Shown here: positions 42,676 to 51,182 of the stretch, piece after piece
Layout: each line of letters begins with the position of its first letter
How positions within the stretch are numbered: position 1 is the stretch's first letter
Source: Algoriphagus taiwanensis
GTDB taxonomy: Bacteria; Bacteroidota; Bacteroidia; Cytophagales; Cyclobacteriaceae
NCBI RefSeq assembly: GCF_036245645.1
Contig: NZ_BTPE01000002.1
Coordinates: 186,001 to 250,000, forward strand
DNA length: 64,000 nucleotides
Reading direction: 5' to 3'
Made by a program: the position numbers and the translations under genes
The notes under the pieces: generated by a model
The model's input: only the letters and a program-made list of their open reading frames with translations
Database searches by the model: none
Told to the model about the DNA's origin: nothing

Positions 42676-44550
42676 TTAGTATTCCGGTTCCAGAATCAAG
42701 CTTTCTTCTAGGGTAGCAATTAGTTTCAGGGTAGTTCCTTTTTGCATGGGAGAGGTTGAGATCTGCAAATCCCCTTTGAGGATTTTGGCCCGTGAATTCA
42801 TATTTCTCCAGCCGTTTCCTTTTCCTTTTTTGAGTTGATTCAGGTCAAATCCCGAGCCGTTGTCTTTGATTTGGAAAAGCAGTTGATTCCAATTTTTCTC
42901 CAGGATTACTTCGATTTGATCAGCATCCGAATACTTGATGATGTTATTGATCCACTCCTGAGCTAGTCGATAAAGCGACACCTCCTGAATATCGCCCAAT
43001 CTTTCCTCCAAGCCCGTCGCTTTCACCCGAATGCTGACTTTTCCTGTATCATTGATTTTCTGGGCAAATTCACGGATTCCTGCTTCTATCCCAAATCGGA
43101 TCAGTGTGTCCGGCATCAGATTGAAACAGATCGCCTTCAACTCGTCATACATTCCTTCTAAGATTTGAGTCGAGGACTGGAAAATATTTTTTTCGTCCAA
43201 TAGTCTCGATTCCAGCGACTTGATATTTAGCAGGAGCACGGTGATCATCTGCCCCAAACCGTCATGCAGGTCTTGGGCAAACCGTTTTCTTTCCTGTTCC
43301 TGTGATTGAACGGTCGCTTTCAATTCAGCTTCCTGAAGTTGGATTTCTCCTTCTTTTCTTAAAATCTCCTGCTGTTTGGAGGCTTTATTTTTTATCAAAA
43401 TTGCCAGAGTAATAAGCAACAACACAAAAATCACCAAGATGCCAATGATCAGATAGTTTCTTTGATTGATTACATTTTGCTCGGCGAGTTGGGCATTTTG
43501 AAGGGCGATTTGCTGCTCCTTCTTTTCAGTTTCGTATTGGATCAAAGTTTCTGCGATAGCCTTTTCTTTTTCCTCCTGAAAAAGAGAATCCCGGTATTGA
43601 TTGGCGAGAACCAACTGATCATAAGCCAGAGCCTTTTTGTCCCAGCTTTCATACAGATCGGCTAAATTTTTTCTGATATCATAGAGCTCATAGGTATTTC
43701 CTGTTTCGGAGGAGAGTTCCAAAGCAAGCATGAGGTTCCTTTCTGATTCTCCGTAATTGCCGACCGAATGCCAAAAAGAAGCCAAGTTCAAGTGACTGTC
43801 ACTTTGAAGTGTAGCGTTATTCAGTTTTTTGGAGATGGTCACGGCCTGAGTGAGGGCAGCCTTAGCATCTTCGTTTTTCTCCATTCGTTTATAGAGGTTG
43901 CCCAAATTGGTGATCAATTGCCACTGCACAGTCAGGTTGGGATTGGAGTTGGGAAGTAATTCCAGACCTTGCTTATAGTTGATCAGGGCGGAGTCATACT
44001 TCAGGGCATTTTTGTAAACGATCCCGAGATTGTTGAAAACCCTTGCCATGCCCAAGGAATCTTGGAGTTCTTTTCGGGTTGCAAGGGTGTTTTTGTAATA
44101 ACCAATTGCACGGTCAGAGTCACCGATTTCGTCCAATACGGTTCCGATCGAAAGCTGAATTCTGGACAGGAGGATTAGGTTGTCTTCATTTTTTTCCTTG
44201 GAGACTTCAGCTTCCTGAATTCTCAAGGCTTCGAATAGATGCTCCAGACATTCATCAAATTCCCCCAAGCGTTGGTAAGATTGGCCCAGACGATTCAGGG
44301 AATTGATCTGATTGGATGTAGAGATGTTCTCCAGCCTCAATACTTCCTGAAAATAATAAATGGAGCTATCGTACTGTCCCAAATAAAAATGGCTGCTTCC
44401 GATCAGATTGAGCTTATCATATGAATCTTCCTGAATGGAATTGGCCAGCCAAATTGCACTATCATACTTTCGCTGCTGATAGAATTCTTGTGCTTTTTCT
44501 AGGGGTTGTTGGAAAAAAGTAAAAACAATCAAAAATAGGGTATTCAACAT
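42676..44550 (-). CDS. TPR-containing sensor histidine kinase (HisKA_3/NarX-like)
   Basis: 624 residues. An N-terminal signal sequence precedes about seven TPR repeats (KAQEFYQQRKYDSAIWLANS, then repeats with YDSSIYYFQEVLRLE, YDSALINYKQGLELL), a single TM near 365-385 (YLIIGILVIFVLLLITLAILI), and a cytosolic HisKA_3 domain with phospho-acceptor His429 (AQDLHDGLGQ) and HATPase (EWINNIIKYSDA, DNGSGFD, GNGWRNMNSRAKIL). This TPR-TM-kinase form is common in Bacteroidetes and normally pairs with a LuxR/NarL-type response regulator. None is adjacent. Stimulus unknown; 208 bp upstream is empty. Confidence 0.9.
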   Translation of the reverse strand: MLNTLFLIVFTFFQQPLEKAQEFYQQRKYDSAIWLANSIQEDSYDKLNLIGSSHFYLGQYDSSIYYFQEVLRLENISTSNQINSLNRLGQSYQRLGEFDECLEHLFEALRIQEAEVSKEKNEDNLILLSRIQLSIGTVLDEIGDSDRAIGYYKNTLATRKELQDSLGMARVFNNLGIVYKNALKYDSALINYKQGLELLPNSNPNLTVQWQLITNLGNLYKRMEKNEDAKAALTQAVTISKKLNNATLQSDSHLNLASFWHSVGNYGESERNLMLALELSSETGNTYELYDIRKNLADLYESWDKKALAYDQLVLANQYRDSLFQEEKEKAIAETLIQYETEKKEQQIALQNAQLAEQNVINQRNYLIIGILVIFVLLLITLAILIKNKASKQQEILRKEGEIQLQEAELKATVQSQEQERKRFAQDLHDGLGQMITVLLLNIKSLESRLLDEKNIFQSSTQILEGMYDELKAICFNLMPDTLIRFGIEAGIREFAQKINDTGKVSIRVKATGLEERLGDIQEVSLYRLAQEWINNIIKYSDADQIEVILEKNWNQLLFQIKDNGSGFDLNQLKKGKGNGWRNMNSRAKILKGDLQISTSPMQKGTTLKLIATLEESLILEPEY

Positions 44551-44758
44551 GGTTTAGAGGAGTTTTTATCCTCGAAAAATAGCCAAAATTGAATGCAGAA
44601 CAAGTTTTTTATTTTTAATAACGACTGAATAATCAACCCATCTGAAAAACAAATTGAAGCCACCCTTCTCTTTTGGTTATTTGTAAAGGAGAGCGGATTA
44701 ATTGAGGATTTGTAAGAAGGAAAATTCAGGATTTGCCTATCAAATGGCTTGGTTCCAA

Positions 44759-45535
44759 TTACTTTTTTCTCTGGCGAATGACTTCATAAATAGCCACTCC
44801 GGCGGATACCGAGACATTGAGGCTTTCAATTTTTCCAGCCATCGGGATTTTTACCTTTTGATCTACAATCCCCATGATTTCCTGAGAAATACCGTCTTCT
44901 TCTGAACCTAATACCAAGGCAACAGGAGATGATAGGTCCGCTTCGTACATGATCAGTTCGGTCTTTTCTGTGACTGCGACTAGGGCCAAGCCCATCTTTT
45001 GCAAATCCCTGCAGGCATAAAAGAGGTTTTTTACCCGGGCTACAGGAAGAAAATTAAGCGCACCGGCTGAAGTCTTCACCGCGTCGGAGTTGATCTGAGC
45101 ACTGCCTCTTTCAGGAATGACGATCGCATCCACTCCGGCGCACTCAGCAGTTCTGGCGATTGCACCGAAGTTTCTCACATCCGTGATGTGATCCAAGACC
45201 AGAATAAATGGAGCCTTACCTTCAGCATAGCAAGTATCGATGACATGATCCAGAGAAGCATATTCGATAGCCGACATCTGGGCAATGACTCCCTGATGAT
45301 TTTTTCGGGTAATTCTGTTCAGCTTGGCTTCAGGCACCCGAACCACCGGAATTCCTGCGCTTTTACAAAGCTGAAGCAATTCCTTGATCAGATCGTTATT
45401 GAGTTCTTTTTGAACCAAGGCCTTATCGATCTCTTTGCCTGCATGAATGGCCTCCATGACTGCACGGGTTCCAAAAATAAAATCCTTATCGTGGGCTCCT
45501 TTGTCTATCAGAAAGCCATCCTTCCGCTTCTCCAT
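44759..45535 (-). CDS. rlmB: 23S rRNA (guanosine-2'-O-)-methyltransferase RlmB (SpoU family)
   Basis: 258 residues from the ATG at 45535. SpoU substrate-binding N-domain (FGTRAVMEAIHAG) then the trefoil-knot methyltransferase: LVLDHITDVRNFGAIARTAECAG (motif 1 with the catalytic Asn-Arg pair), VLGSEEDGIS (motif 2), and IPMAGKIESLNVSVSAGVAIYE (motif 3). Methylates the 2'-OH of G2251 in E. coli numbering by family. The start lies 28 bp inside the GWxTD gene, same strand, so the two are coupled. Confidence 0.9.
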   Translation of the reverse strand: MEKRKDGFLIDKGAHDKDFIFGTRAVMEAIHAGKEIDKALVQKELNNDLIKELLQLCKSAGIPVVRVPEAKLNRITRKNHQGVIAQMSAIEYASLDHVIDTCYAEGKAPFILVLDHITDVRNFGAIARTAECAGVDAIVIPERGSAQINSDAVKTSAGALNFLPVARVKNLFYACRDLQKMGLALVAVTEKTELIMYEADLSSPVALVLGSEEDGISQEIMGIVDQKVKIPMAGKIESLNVSVSAGVAIYEVIRQRKK

Positions 45536-46737
45536 TGGGAAATGTTTTTGAACCAAATCGGCTGATAAGCTCTGGACCGGTTCAAGGTGTAGAAATGTGG
45601 GGTCAAAAGGGTTTTTGACCGGACAAAAGTAAACTTAATTTTCGAGGTAGCATCCATGCCGGCGTAAGTCCACACTTCACGGTCCATAGAAAAGTTGACT
45701 TCCTGAGGTGGTCCCATGACGATATAAACCATTCCTCGGTCTGTTTTCCAGCCTTCTTTAAAATCAGTAAACAGAATATTTGAAAATTCTACCATCCGGA
45801 AGTAGTTGCGGATCAGCTCTTTGGCAGTTTCCGGGTTTCTAGTTAAAGAGATCCAATATTCATCCAAAGCTTTCTTTTTGTCTGATGCCAAAAGAAGAGT
45901 CTCATGTTCCTTGCGGGTAGAAATATAAGTGACCATCTGGATCATTTCATCCCAGTCTTTCACTTTTGGGAAAGCGTCATGAGTGGATTTCAAAAGAATT
46001 CCTGTGGGGGCAAGTGTGTCGGTTTGGAAGAAATAGTAGCCTTCCTCCTCGATTTCTCTTGGAGTATTGGCAAAAAAGTCACCCTGATTAATTACTTCCA
46101 GTTCTTTGGGGACATCTGCGGGGCGGGTTTCCATTGGAGGAAAAGGCACGTCAAACTTAATCGGGTAGTAAAAACTATGAATGCTTGGTCTTCTTACTGT
46201 TTTGAAAAGCAAGGATTCTTTGATGTTTATGTAATTCTGATCGAATGGAACTTCATTGGAAAAATAAATTCCAAAGTCCGGAATGGATGAAATGAATGGG
46301 CTTTTCAGATCGGTGTGGTACACGTATTCATCTCCCTGTCTGGTGTCCAAAGCTGTCAGTAGCACAACAGCAACTTGGGTGGAGGGCTTTAGGCTGATGG
46401 TTTTTTCAAAAAACCAATGCCTGTCTGTATCGGTGAGTAAATCTGCCGAAGTGAGCAGATTGACCTTCTCGGATGAAATTTCTTCATCGTAGGAATTTAG
46501 AAGCGAATAGCTGAAGCTGAAAGAATTGAAATCAGGTTTCTCTTCGATCTTTTCAATGACAAACTGAACCTTGAAGGTGGTATCATTGACTTGAACAGGA
46601 ATCACCTTCAATCCAAGCCGTGAATAAAGAGAATACCTCAAGGACTGGTCTAGAGTCGATAGGGTTTTCTGTGCGGAAGCAATTGAAGTTGAAAAAATAA
46701 GTAAGATTAGGATGAATAAGAGGGGTTTTCGATTCAT
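45508..46737 (-). CDS. GWxTD domain secreted protein
   Basis: 409 residues from the ATG at 46737 (upstream TTG is weaker). Sec signal MNRKPLLFILILLIFSTSIASAQ. The hallmark EGWKTDRGMVYIVMGPPQEV is near residue 315, preceded by ALDEYWISLTRNPETAKELIRNYFRMVEFSN, and followed by REVWTYAG. GWxTD domains occur in exported proteins of Bacteroidetes and Acidobacteria; function unknown. N-terminal half is beta-rich. Its end overlaps rlmB by 28 bp. It diverges from the SAM methyltransferase. Confidence 0.85.
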   Translation of the reverse strand: MNRKPLLFILILLIFSTSIASAQKTLSTLDQSLRYSLYSRLGLKVIPVQVNDTTFKVQFVIEKIEEKPDFNSFSFSYSLLNSYDEEISSEKVNLLTSADLLTDTDRHWFFEKTISLKPSTQVAVVLLTALDTRQGDEYVYHTDLKSPFISSIPDFGIYFSNEVPFDQNYINIKESLLFKTVRRPSIHSFYYPIKFDVPFPPMETRPADVPKELEVINQGDFFANTPREIEEEGYYFFQTDTLAPTGILLKSTHDAFPKVKDWDEMIQMVTYISTRKEHETLLLASDKKKALDEYWISLTRNPETAKELIRNYFRMVEFSNILFTDFKEGWKTDRGMVYIVMGPPQEVNFSMDREVWTYAGMDATSKIKFTFVRSKTLLTPHFYTLNRSRAYQPIWFKNISQWRSGRMAF

Positions 46738-46769
46738 TGGGTACAAGTTCAGGTTTTAAAAATTAGCCT

Positions 46770-46777
46770 TACTTTTG
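46770..46777 (+). promoter_or_regulatory. Bacteroidetes -7 element for the SAM methyltransferase
   Basis: TACTTTTG, perfect for TAnnTTTG, 21 bp before the ATG at 46798, giving a leader of about 16 nt. Confidence 0.6.
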
Positions 46778-46797
46778 CCAAAATACTAAATTTTAGA

Positions 46798-47577
46798 ATG
46801 GCTACCTACACAACGGAAATCGCATCCGATAAGTTGATTAGTGATAATCCTATTCATCAACGCTTATTGAAAGCATACCTCGCGGCAAAGCCCTGGATCA
46901 GTGGAGATTTGCTGGAAATCGGCTGTGGAGAGGGGAGAGGTGTAGATGAATTGCTACCCCTTGCAAAAAGTTACCTAGGCTTGGATAAAATCGGAGAAGT
47001 GATCTCCATGCTCCAAAGCAAGTATCCTGGTGTAGATTTCAGGCAAGCCGTAATTCCGCCTTTTGATGGATTTAAAGAGGAGAGCTTTGATACGATCGTC
47101 AGTTTCCAGGTGATTGAGCACATTGAGAATGATCGACTTTTCTTGGAAGAAATCTACCGAATGCTTCGCCCGGGAGGTAAAGCGGTTATTTCAACTCCCA
47201 ATAATACGCACACCCTTTCCAGAAATCCTTGGCACGTAAGGGAGTACCTTCCTCATGAATTGATTCAGCTTGCCTCGGGGATTTTTGACCGGGTAGAGGC
47301 TAAAGGAATCGGAGGGAACCAAAAAGTGTGGGATTACCACGAAGCCAATCGAAAGTCCGTGCAAAAAATCATGCGTTTTGACGTGTTGGATCTTCAGCAT
47401 CGACTCCCCGCTTGGGTATTGAGAATGCCCTATGAGGTTCTGAATCGGATCAACAGGAACCGACTTCATCAGCAACGGGGAGAGTCTGTAGTGACCATTT
47501 CCCACGAGGATTATCCTCTTGTAGAGAATCCTGAAAAAGGACTGGATTTATTTTATATCCTTTGGAAAAAGGAATAG
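46798..47577 (+). CDS. Class I SAM-dependent methyltransferase
   Basis: 259 residues. SAM-binding motif I LLEIGCGEGRGVDELL (about 39-54), post-I acidic YLGLD, motif II IVSFQVIEHIEN, motif III YRMLRPGGKAVISTPN. Methyltransf_11-type fold; the C-terminal 90 residues (KVWDYHEANRKSVQKIMRFDVLDLQHRLPAW) are seen in enzymes modifying lipids or polysaccharides, but the substrate is not known. Between the GWxTD gene (divergent) and the DUF2723 glycosyltransferase (convergent). Confidence 0.85.
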   Translation: MATYTTEIASDKLISDNPIHQRLLKAYLAAKPWISGDLLEIGCGEGRGVDELLPLAKSYLGLDKIGEVISMLQSKYPGVDFRQAVIPPFDGFKEESFDTIVSFQVIEHIENDRLFLEEIYRMLRPGGKAVISTPNNTHTLSRNPWHVREYLPHELIQLASGIFDRVEAKGIGGNQKVWDYHEANRKSVQKIMRFDVLDLQHRLPAWVLRMPYEVLNRINRNRLHQQRGESVVTISHEDYPLVENPEKGLDLFYILWKKE

Positions 47578-47591
47578 CTGTAAAAACAAAG

Positions 47592-47614
47592 AGAGTCGGG
47601 ATTTTCCCGACTCT
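47592..47614. terminator. Bidirectional intrinsic terminator
   Basis: A 9-bp perfect stem (AGAGTCGGG 47592-47600, CCCGACTCT 47606-47614) with a 5-nt loop; flanking ACAAA/TTTGT can lengthen it. It separates the convergent methyltransferase and DUF2723 genes. Confidence 0.85.
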
Positions 47615-47621
47615 ATTTGTT

Positions 47622-50606
47622 TTATCTTCTTTCCAGAATTCCCGGTTCTGAGCTTTCGCTTCCAATCAGGCTTTCCAATCTGAGTTTGAGATTTTGGGCT
47701 TCTTCCTGATAGCCTCTTTCTTCGAGAAGTGGAATGAAATACTTCACCATTTCGATGGAGATCATCATTTCCCGATCATAAGCTCTATCCTCCTGAGTAT
47801 AAAACTCGATCATATCGAGGGACTTTTTGGAGATTTTGTCCACAATATCCAAAGCCTTCTCATCTTCTCCTACTTCAAAGAAAAGAGGTACGGATTGCCC
47901 GCTACTCAGATCGTAAGGAATGGCTTCATTCGGCATTACCTCCAGATTGCGATTAAGTACCTCTGCGGCTTCTTCCAGTTTGTCCTCATCCAATAGTGCC
48001 ATGGCAATGCTATTGGCCACACTTCGGTGATTAGAGGCAAATCTGCGATATTCCTCATCCAGATAAGCATTTGGGTTATCCATGCCTCGGAATGCAAACT
48101 TTTCCATGAAGTTTTCATAGGCTATGTCTGTATTGACCAATTCTTCCCGAATGTAATCCGGCTTTCTCACAGGCAATAATCGGTAAGCCATACCTTCCAT
48201 TACCACATGGTTGGAAATATTCAAGGAAATGGTAGACAGGGAGGTGTTGTTGAAATAAATCGGCCTGTCCCAGTTGTTGCTCACGATCAGGTCTATCAGC
48301 ATCATATTGCCTTTGGTCAGGTAGTTGCCTTTTACTTGGAGATTGATTTGCGGAGCAAACAACTCTTTGAATTGTGGGGGAACGATTTCATCTTTATAAA
48401 GGAAGCTACTGTCTACTTCTAGAATCAAATTTCTGGAAGGAACCATATTCACCACGCTTTTTCCTCCGGTTTGCATTTTGAGCAAGTCTGAACCAGAGTT
48501 GAGCAGTTTCAGGTATTCTTTTGCGGAGATTGCATTTAGATTTTCCCGTTCCATGACGTAAAGGACATCATTGGTGCCTTTTTGGTAGCGTTCTTCAGAT
48601 AGGGAGAAGGGGAGAGGATCAGATTCGTCTGCCTTCTTGGTCATCTGCTCCACATACCAGTCCGTATCAAAGTAGCTCAGTACAATCACCCGCACGTCTG
48701 TACGGAAGCCTTCCACCTCCTGCACGTACCAAAGCGGGAAGGTGTCATTGTCTCCACCGGTGAAGAGGATGGCATTCGGTGCGCAGGATGCAAGGAAATT
48801 TCGAGCCGAATCGACTGAGAAATAGCGTCCTTTTCTGTTGTGATCATCCCAGTTTTGTGCGCCCATAAGACCGGCAACAGGCAAAGTAAGCAAGGTGGCG
48901 ATGATGCCTCCAGTTCCCAGATTCTTGGTCAGCTTGCCAAAAGCATGAGCCAGACCAAGTACTCCCAAGCCTGCCCAAATCGCAAAGGCATAGAAGCTAC
49001 CCACGTAGATGTAATCACGCTCTCTAGGCTCCACCGGAGGTGAATTCAGATACAGCACCAATACCACCCCCATCATGAGGAAGAGCATCAGGTTCACATA
49101 GAAAAACCTCGGATCTTTTCTTGCTTGGAAAAAGAGCCCAATCAGCCCCAAAATCAAAGGCAGCATGAAATAGTTGTTATGCCCTTTGTTTTCGGTAATG
49201 TAGTCGGGGTATTTGTCCGAGAAAGAATCTGCCAGACTGATCCATGGAGCATCGGTGAAGTCACTTTCTCGTCCTGAGAAATTCCACATGAAATACCTCC
49301 AGTACATATGCCCAAGCTGATGGCTCAGCATGAAATAAATGTTATCACCAAACGTAGGTTCTTGACCTTCTCTCAGTCCCAGCTTGGAGCGGTAGATTCT
49401 TTTGTGATTTTCCTGAGTGGAATAAATCCTCGGTAGTATGGTTGTCTTTTCTGGATCGTAGGTGTTTTTCAGCTCATAATCCACAATCTCATACCGGTCT
49501 TTTCCTTTCATGTAGATAGGGGCTCCTTCTTCTTGAGAAACCAGCTGAGCGGTGAAATACTGCCCATGCAAAAGAGGCCGATACCCATACTGTTCACGCT
49601 TCAGATAAGAGACGAAGCTGATGATATCTTTGGGAGCGTTTTCATTGATGATGGGATCCTGATTTGCCCGCACGATGATCAGGGTATAGCTGCCATATCC
49701 GATAAGTATAAAGACCAGGGAAAGTAAAATGGTATTGAGCGTTACCTTTGCTTTCTGAACAGAATATCGGATTCCGAAAATCAATGCTCCCAAGAAAAGG
49801 GCAATAAACACCACGATCCCTGCGCCAAAAGGCAATCCCAGACTGTTGACGAAGAAAATCTCCATCGAACCCGCCAAAGAGGGAAGTCCGGGAATGATCA
49901 GATTATTGATGATAATCAGTGCTATCCCACCCAAAAACATGGCGTAAATCGCTCCTTTGAGAGTTGGGCTAGGATACTTTTTGAAATAATAGATCAAAGC
50001 CAAGGCTGGAAGCGTAACTAAATTCAGCAAGTGAACGCCTATAGAAAGCCCGACTAGGTAGGCGATGAAAATCAACCATCGGTTTTCCTCTTTCGGATCT
50101 TTGATCACATCCCACTTCAAAAATGCCCAAATCACAATTGCTGTAAAAAAGGAAGACATGGCGTATACCTCAGATTCCACCGCAGAAAACCAGAAGGAAT
50201 CAGAGAAGGTGTAAATCAAAGAACCTACGATTCCTGCTCCCATCAAGGCGATGACCTGACCTTTGGACTCTTGTCCATCCTGAATCCCAAAGATCTTTCT
50301 GCCGAATAGGGTGATTGACCAAAACAGGAATAAAATGGTGAATCCGGAGAAAAGCGCACTTCCGATATTCATCCAATAGGCTACCTGAAGTCCATCTCCC
50401 ATAGCCAAAAAGCCAAACATTCGGTAGACCAATAGCATGAATGGAGCCCCTGGAGGGTGAGGTACCTGAAGCTTGTAAGAAACTGCGATAAACTCTCCCG
50501 GATCCCAGAAACTGGCGGTTTGTTCTACAGTAAGGACATAGACCAAGGTAGAAACAGCAAAAATGATCCACCCGGTTAGATTATTGATCTGCTTGTAATT
50601 GAGCAT
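47622..50606 (-). CDS. DUF2723 integral membrane glycosyltransferase (GT-C, TMEM260-like)
   Basis: 994 residues. About 12-14 TM helices in the first 600 residues, then a soluble C-terminal region of about 350 residues with helical repeats (LDEDKLEEAAEVLNRNLEVMPNEA). The first periplasmic loop contains the acidic motif TASFWDPGEFIAVSYKLQVPHPPG, as expected for GT-C enzymes using lipid-phosphate sugars. DUF2723 is shared with human TMEM260, an O-mannosyltransferase; in Bacteroidetes a role in protein O-glycosylation is plausible but not shown. ATG at 50606. Upstream TATATTTT on its strand is a near -7 match. Confidence 0.8.
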   Translation of the reverse strand: MLNYKQINNLTGWIIFAVSTLVYVLTVEQTASFWDPGEFIAVSYKLQVPHPPGAPFMLLVYRMFGFLAMGDGLQVAYWMNIGSALFSGFTILFLFWSITLFGRKIFGIQDGQESKGQVIALMGAGIVGSLIYTFSDSFWFSAVESEVYAMSSFFTAIVIWAFLKWDVIKDPKEENRWLIFIAYLVGLSIGVHLLNLVTLPALALIYYFKKYPSPTLKGAIYAMFLGGIALIIINNLIIPGLPSLAGSMEIFFVNSLGLPFGAGIVVFIALFLGALIFGIRYSVQKAKVTLNTILLSLVFILIGYGSYTLIIVRANQDPIINENAPKDIISFVSYLKREQYGYRPLLHGQYFTAQLVSQEEGAPIYMKGKDRYEIVDYELKNTYDPEKTTILPRIYSTQENHKRIYRSKLGLREGQEPTFGDNIYFMLSHQLGHMYWRYFMWNFSGRESDFTDAPWISLADSFSDKYPDYITENKGHNNYFMLPLILGLIGLFFQARKDPRFFYVNLMLFLMMGVVLVLYLNSPPVEPRERDYIYVGSFYAFAIWAGLGVLGLAHAFGKLTKNLGTGGIIATLLTLPVAGLMGAQNWDDHNRKGRYFSVDSARNFLASCAPNAILFTGGDNDTFPLWYVQEVEGFRTDVRVIVLSYFDTDWYVEQMTKKADESDPLPFSLSEERYQKGTNDVLYVMERENLNAISAKEYLKLLNSGSDLLKMQTGGKSVVNMVPSRNLILEVDSSFLYKDEIVPPQFKELFAPQINLQVKGNYLTKGNMMLIDLIVSNNWDRPIYFNNTSLSTISLNISNHVVMEGMAYRLLPVRKPDYIREELVNTDIAYENFMEKFAFRGMDNPNAYLDEEYRRFASNHRSVANSIAMALLDEDKLEEAAEVLNRNLEVMPNEAIPYDLSSGQSVPLFFEVGEDEKALDIVDKISKKSLDMIEFYTQEDRAYDREMMISIEMVKYFIPLLEERGYQEEAQNLKLRLESLIGSESSEPGILERR

Positions 50607-50703
50607 TAAATCGGAAAATTAGACGGGCGAAAATATAAAATTTTACTCCAATTCAGGGGATTTTAGGACTTTTTAAGGGGGGAGAAAATGCTTAGAATTT
50701 GGA

Positions 50704-50719
50704 TGTGACAAAAATTACT
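50704..50719 (+). promoter_or_regulatory. Crp/Fnr-type half-palindrome upstream of thioredoxin
   Basis: TGTGACAAAAATTACT: left half perfect for TGTGA-N6-TCACA, right half 3 of 5. Its centre (50711.5) is 37.5 bp upstream of the last base of a perfect -7 element at 50742-50749, the class II activator geometry. Confidence 0.5.
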
Positions 50720-50741
50720 GTTCATGCGGCGCTTTTGGGTG

Positions 50742-50749
50742 TAGTTTTG
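50742..50749 (+). promoter_or_regulatory. Bacteroidetes -7 element for thioredoxin
   Basis: TAGTTTTG, perfect for TAnnTTTG, 26 bp before the thioredoxin ATG. Together with the site at 50704-50719 it forms a predicted regulated promoter. Confidence 0.6.
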
Positions 50750-50775
50750 TTCCATCATTTCAAACTCCAACAATT

Positions 50776-51096
50776 ATGAGTGCACAACCAAAAACATTTC
50801 AGGAACTGATCGATGGAGATACCCCGGTATTGGTGGATTTCTTTGCCGTTTGGTGTGGTCCCTGCAAAATGATGCAACCCATTTTGGAAGATACCGCAAG
50901 ACAATTGGGAGATAAAGTGAAAATCGTCAAAGTAGACGTGGACAGGAATCCTCTTGCAGCTAGCAAGTTTCAGGTTCGTGGAGTGCCGACTTTGATTTTG
51001 TTTCACAAAGGAAAAGTCGTTTGGAGACAATCCGGGGTAGTTCCTGCCCATCAGTTGGTCCAAATCCTCGAGTCCAATTTGCTGGCAAATGCTTGA
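50776..51096 (+). CDS. Thioredoxin
   Basis: 106 residues, no signal peptide, so cytosolic. Active site WCGPC (Cys27, Cys30), cis-proline segment GVPTLILF near residue 73, and the VDVDRNP segment. A dithiol/disulfide reductant; in this setting it could release or reduce sulfane sulfur from the neighbouring persulfide-handling enzyme. It is preceded by a Crp/Fnr-like site and followed 87 bp later by the CstB-like gene, which has its own such site. I leave the symbol blank because several thioredoxins are likely in the genome. Confidence 0.93.
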   Translation: MSAQPKTFQELIDGDTPVLVDFFAVWCGPCKMMQPILEDTARQLGDKVKIVKVDVDRNPLAASKFQVRGVPTLILFHKGKVVWRQSGVVPAHQLVQILESNLLANA

Positions 51097-51102
51097 TGTC
51101 CA

Positions 51103-51118
51103 TGTGACAAAAGTCATT
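51103..51118 (+). promoter_or_regulatory. Crp/Fnr-type palindrome upstream of the CstB-like gene
   Basis: TGTGACAAAAGTCATT: TGTGAC/GTCA halves around AAAA, 8 of 10 consensus positions for TGTGA-N6-TCACA. Centre 51110.5; a -7-like TAACTTTA at 51140-51147 ends 36.5 bp downstream. Gene start at 51183. Confidence 0.6.
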
Positions 51119-51182
51119 TTAGCCCAAGAATCAGAAAAATAACTTTACACTACCTTTTAGAAAAAACAAACACAGCAAGGCT

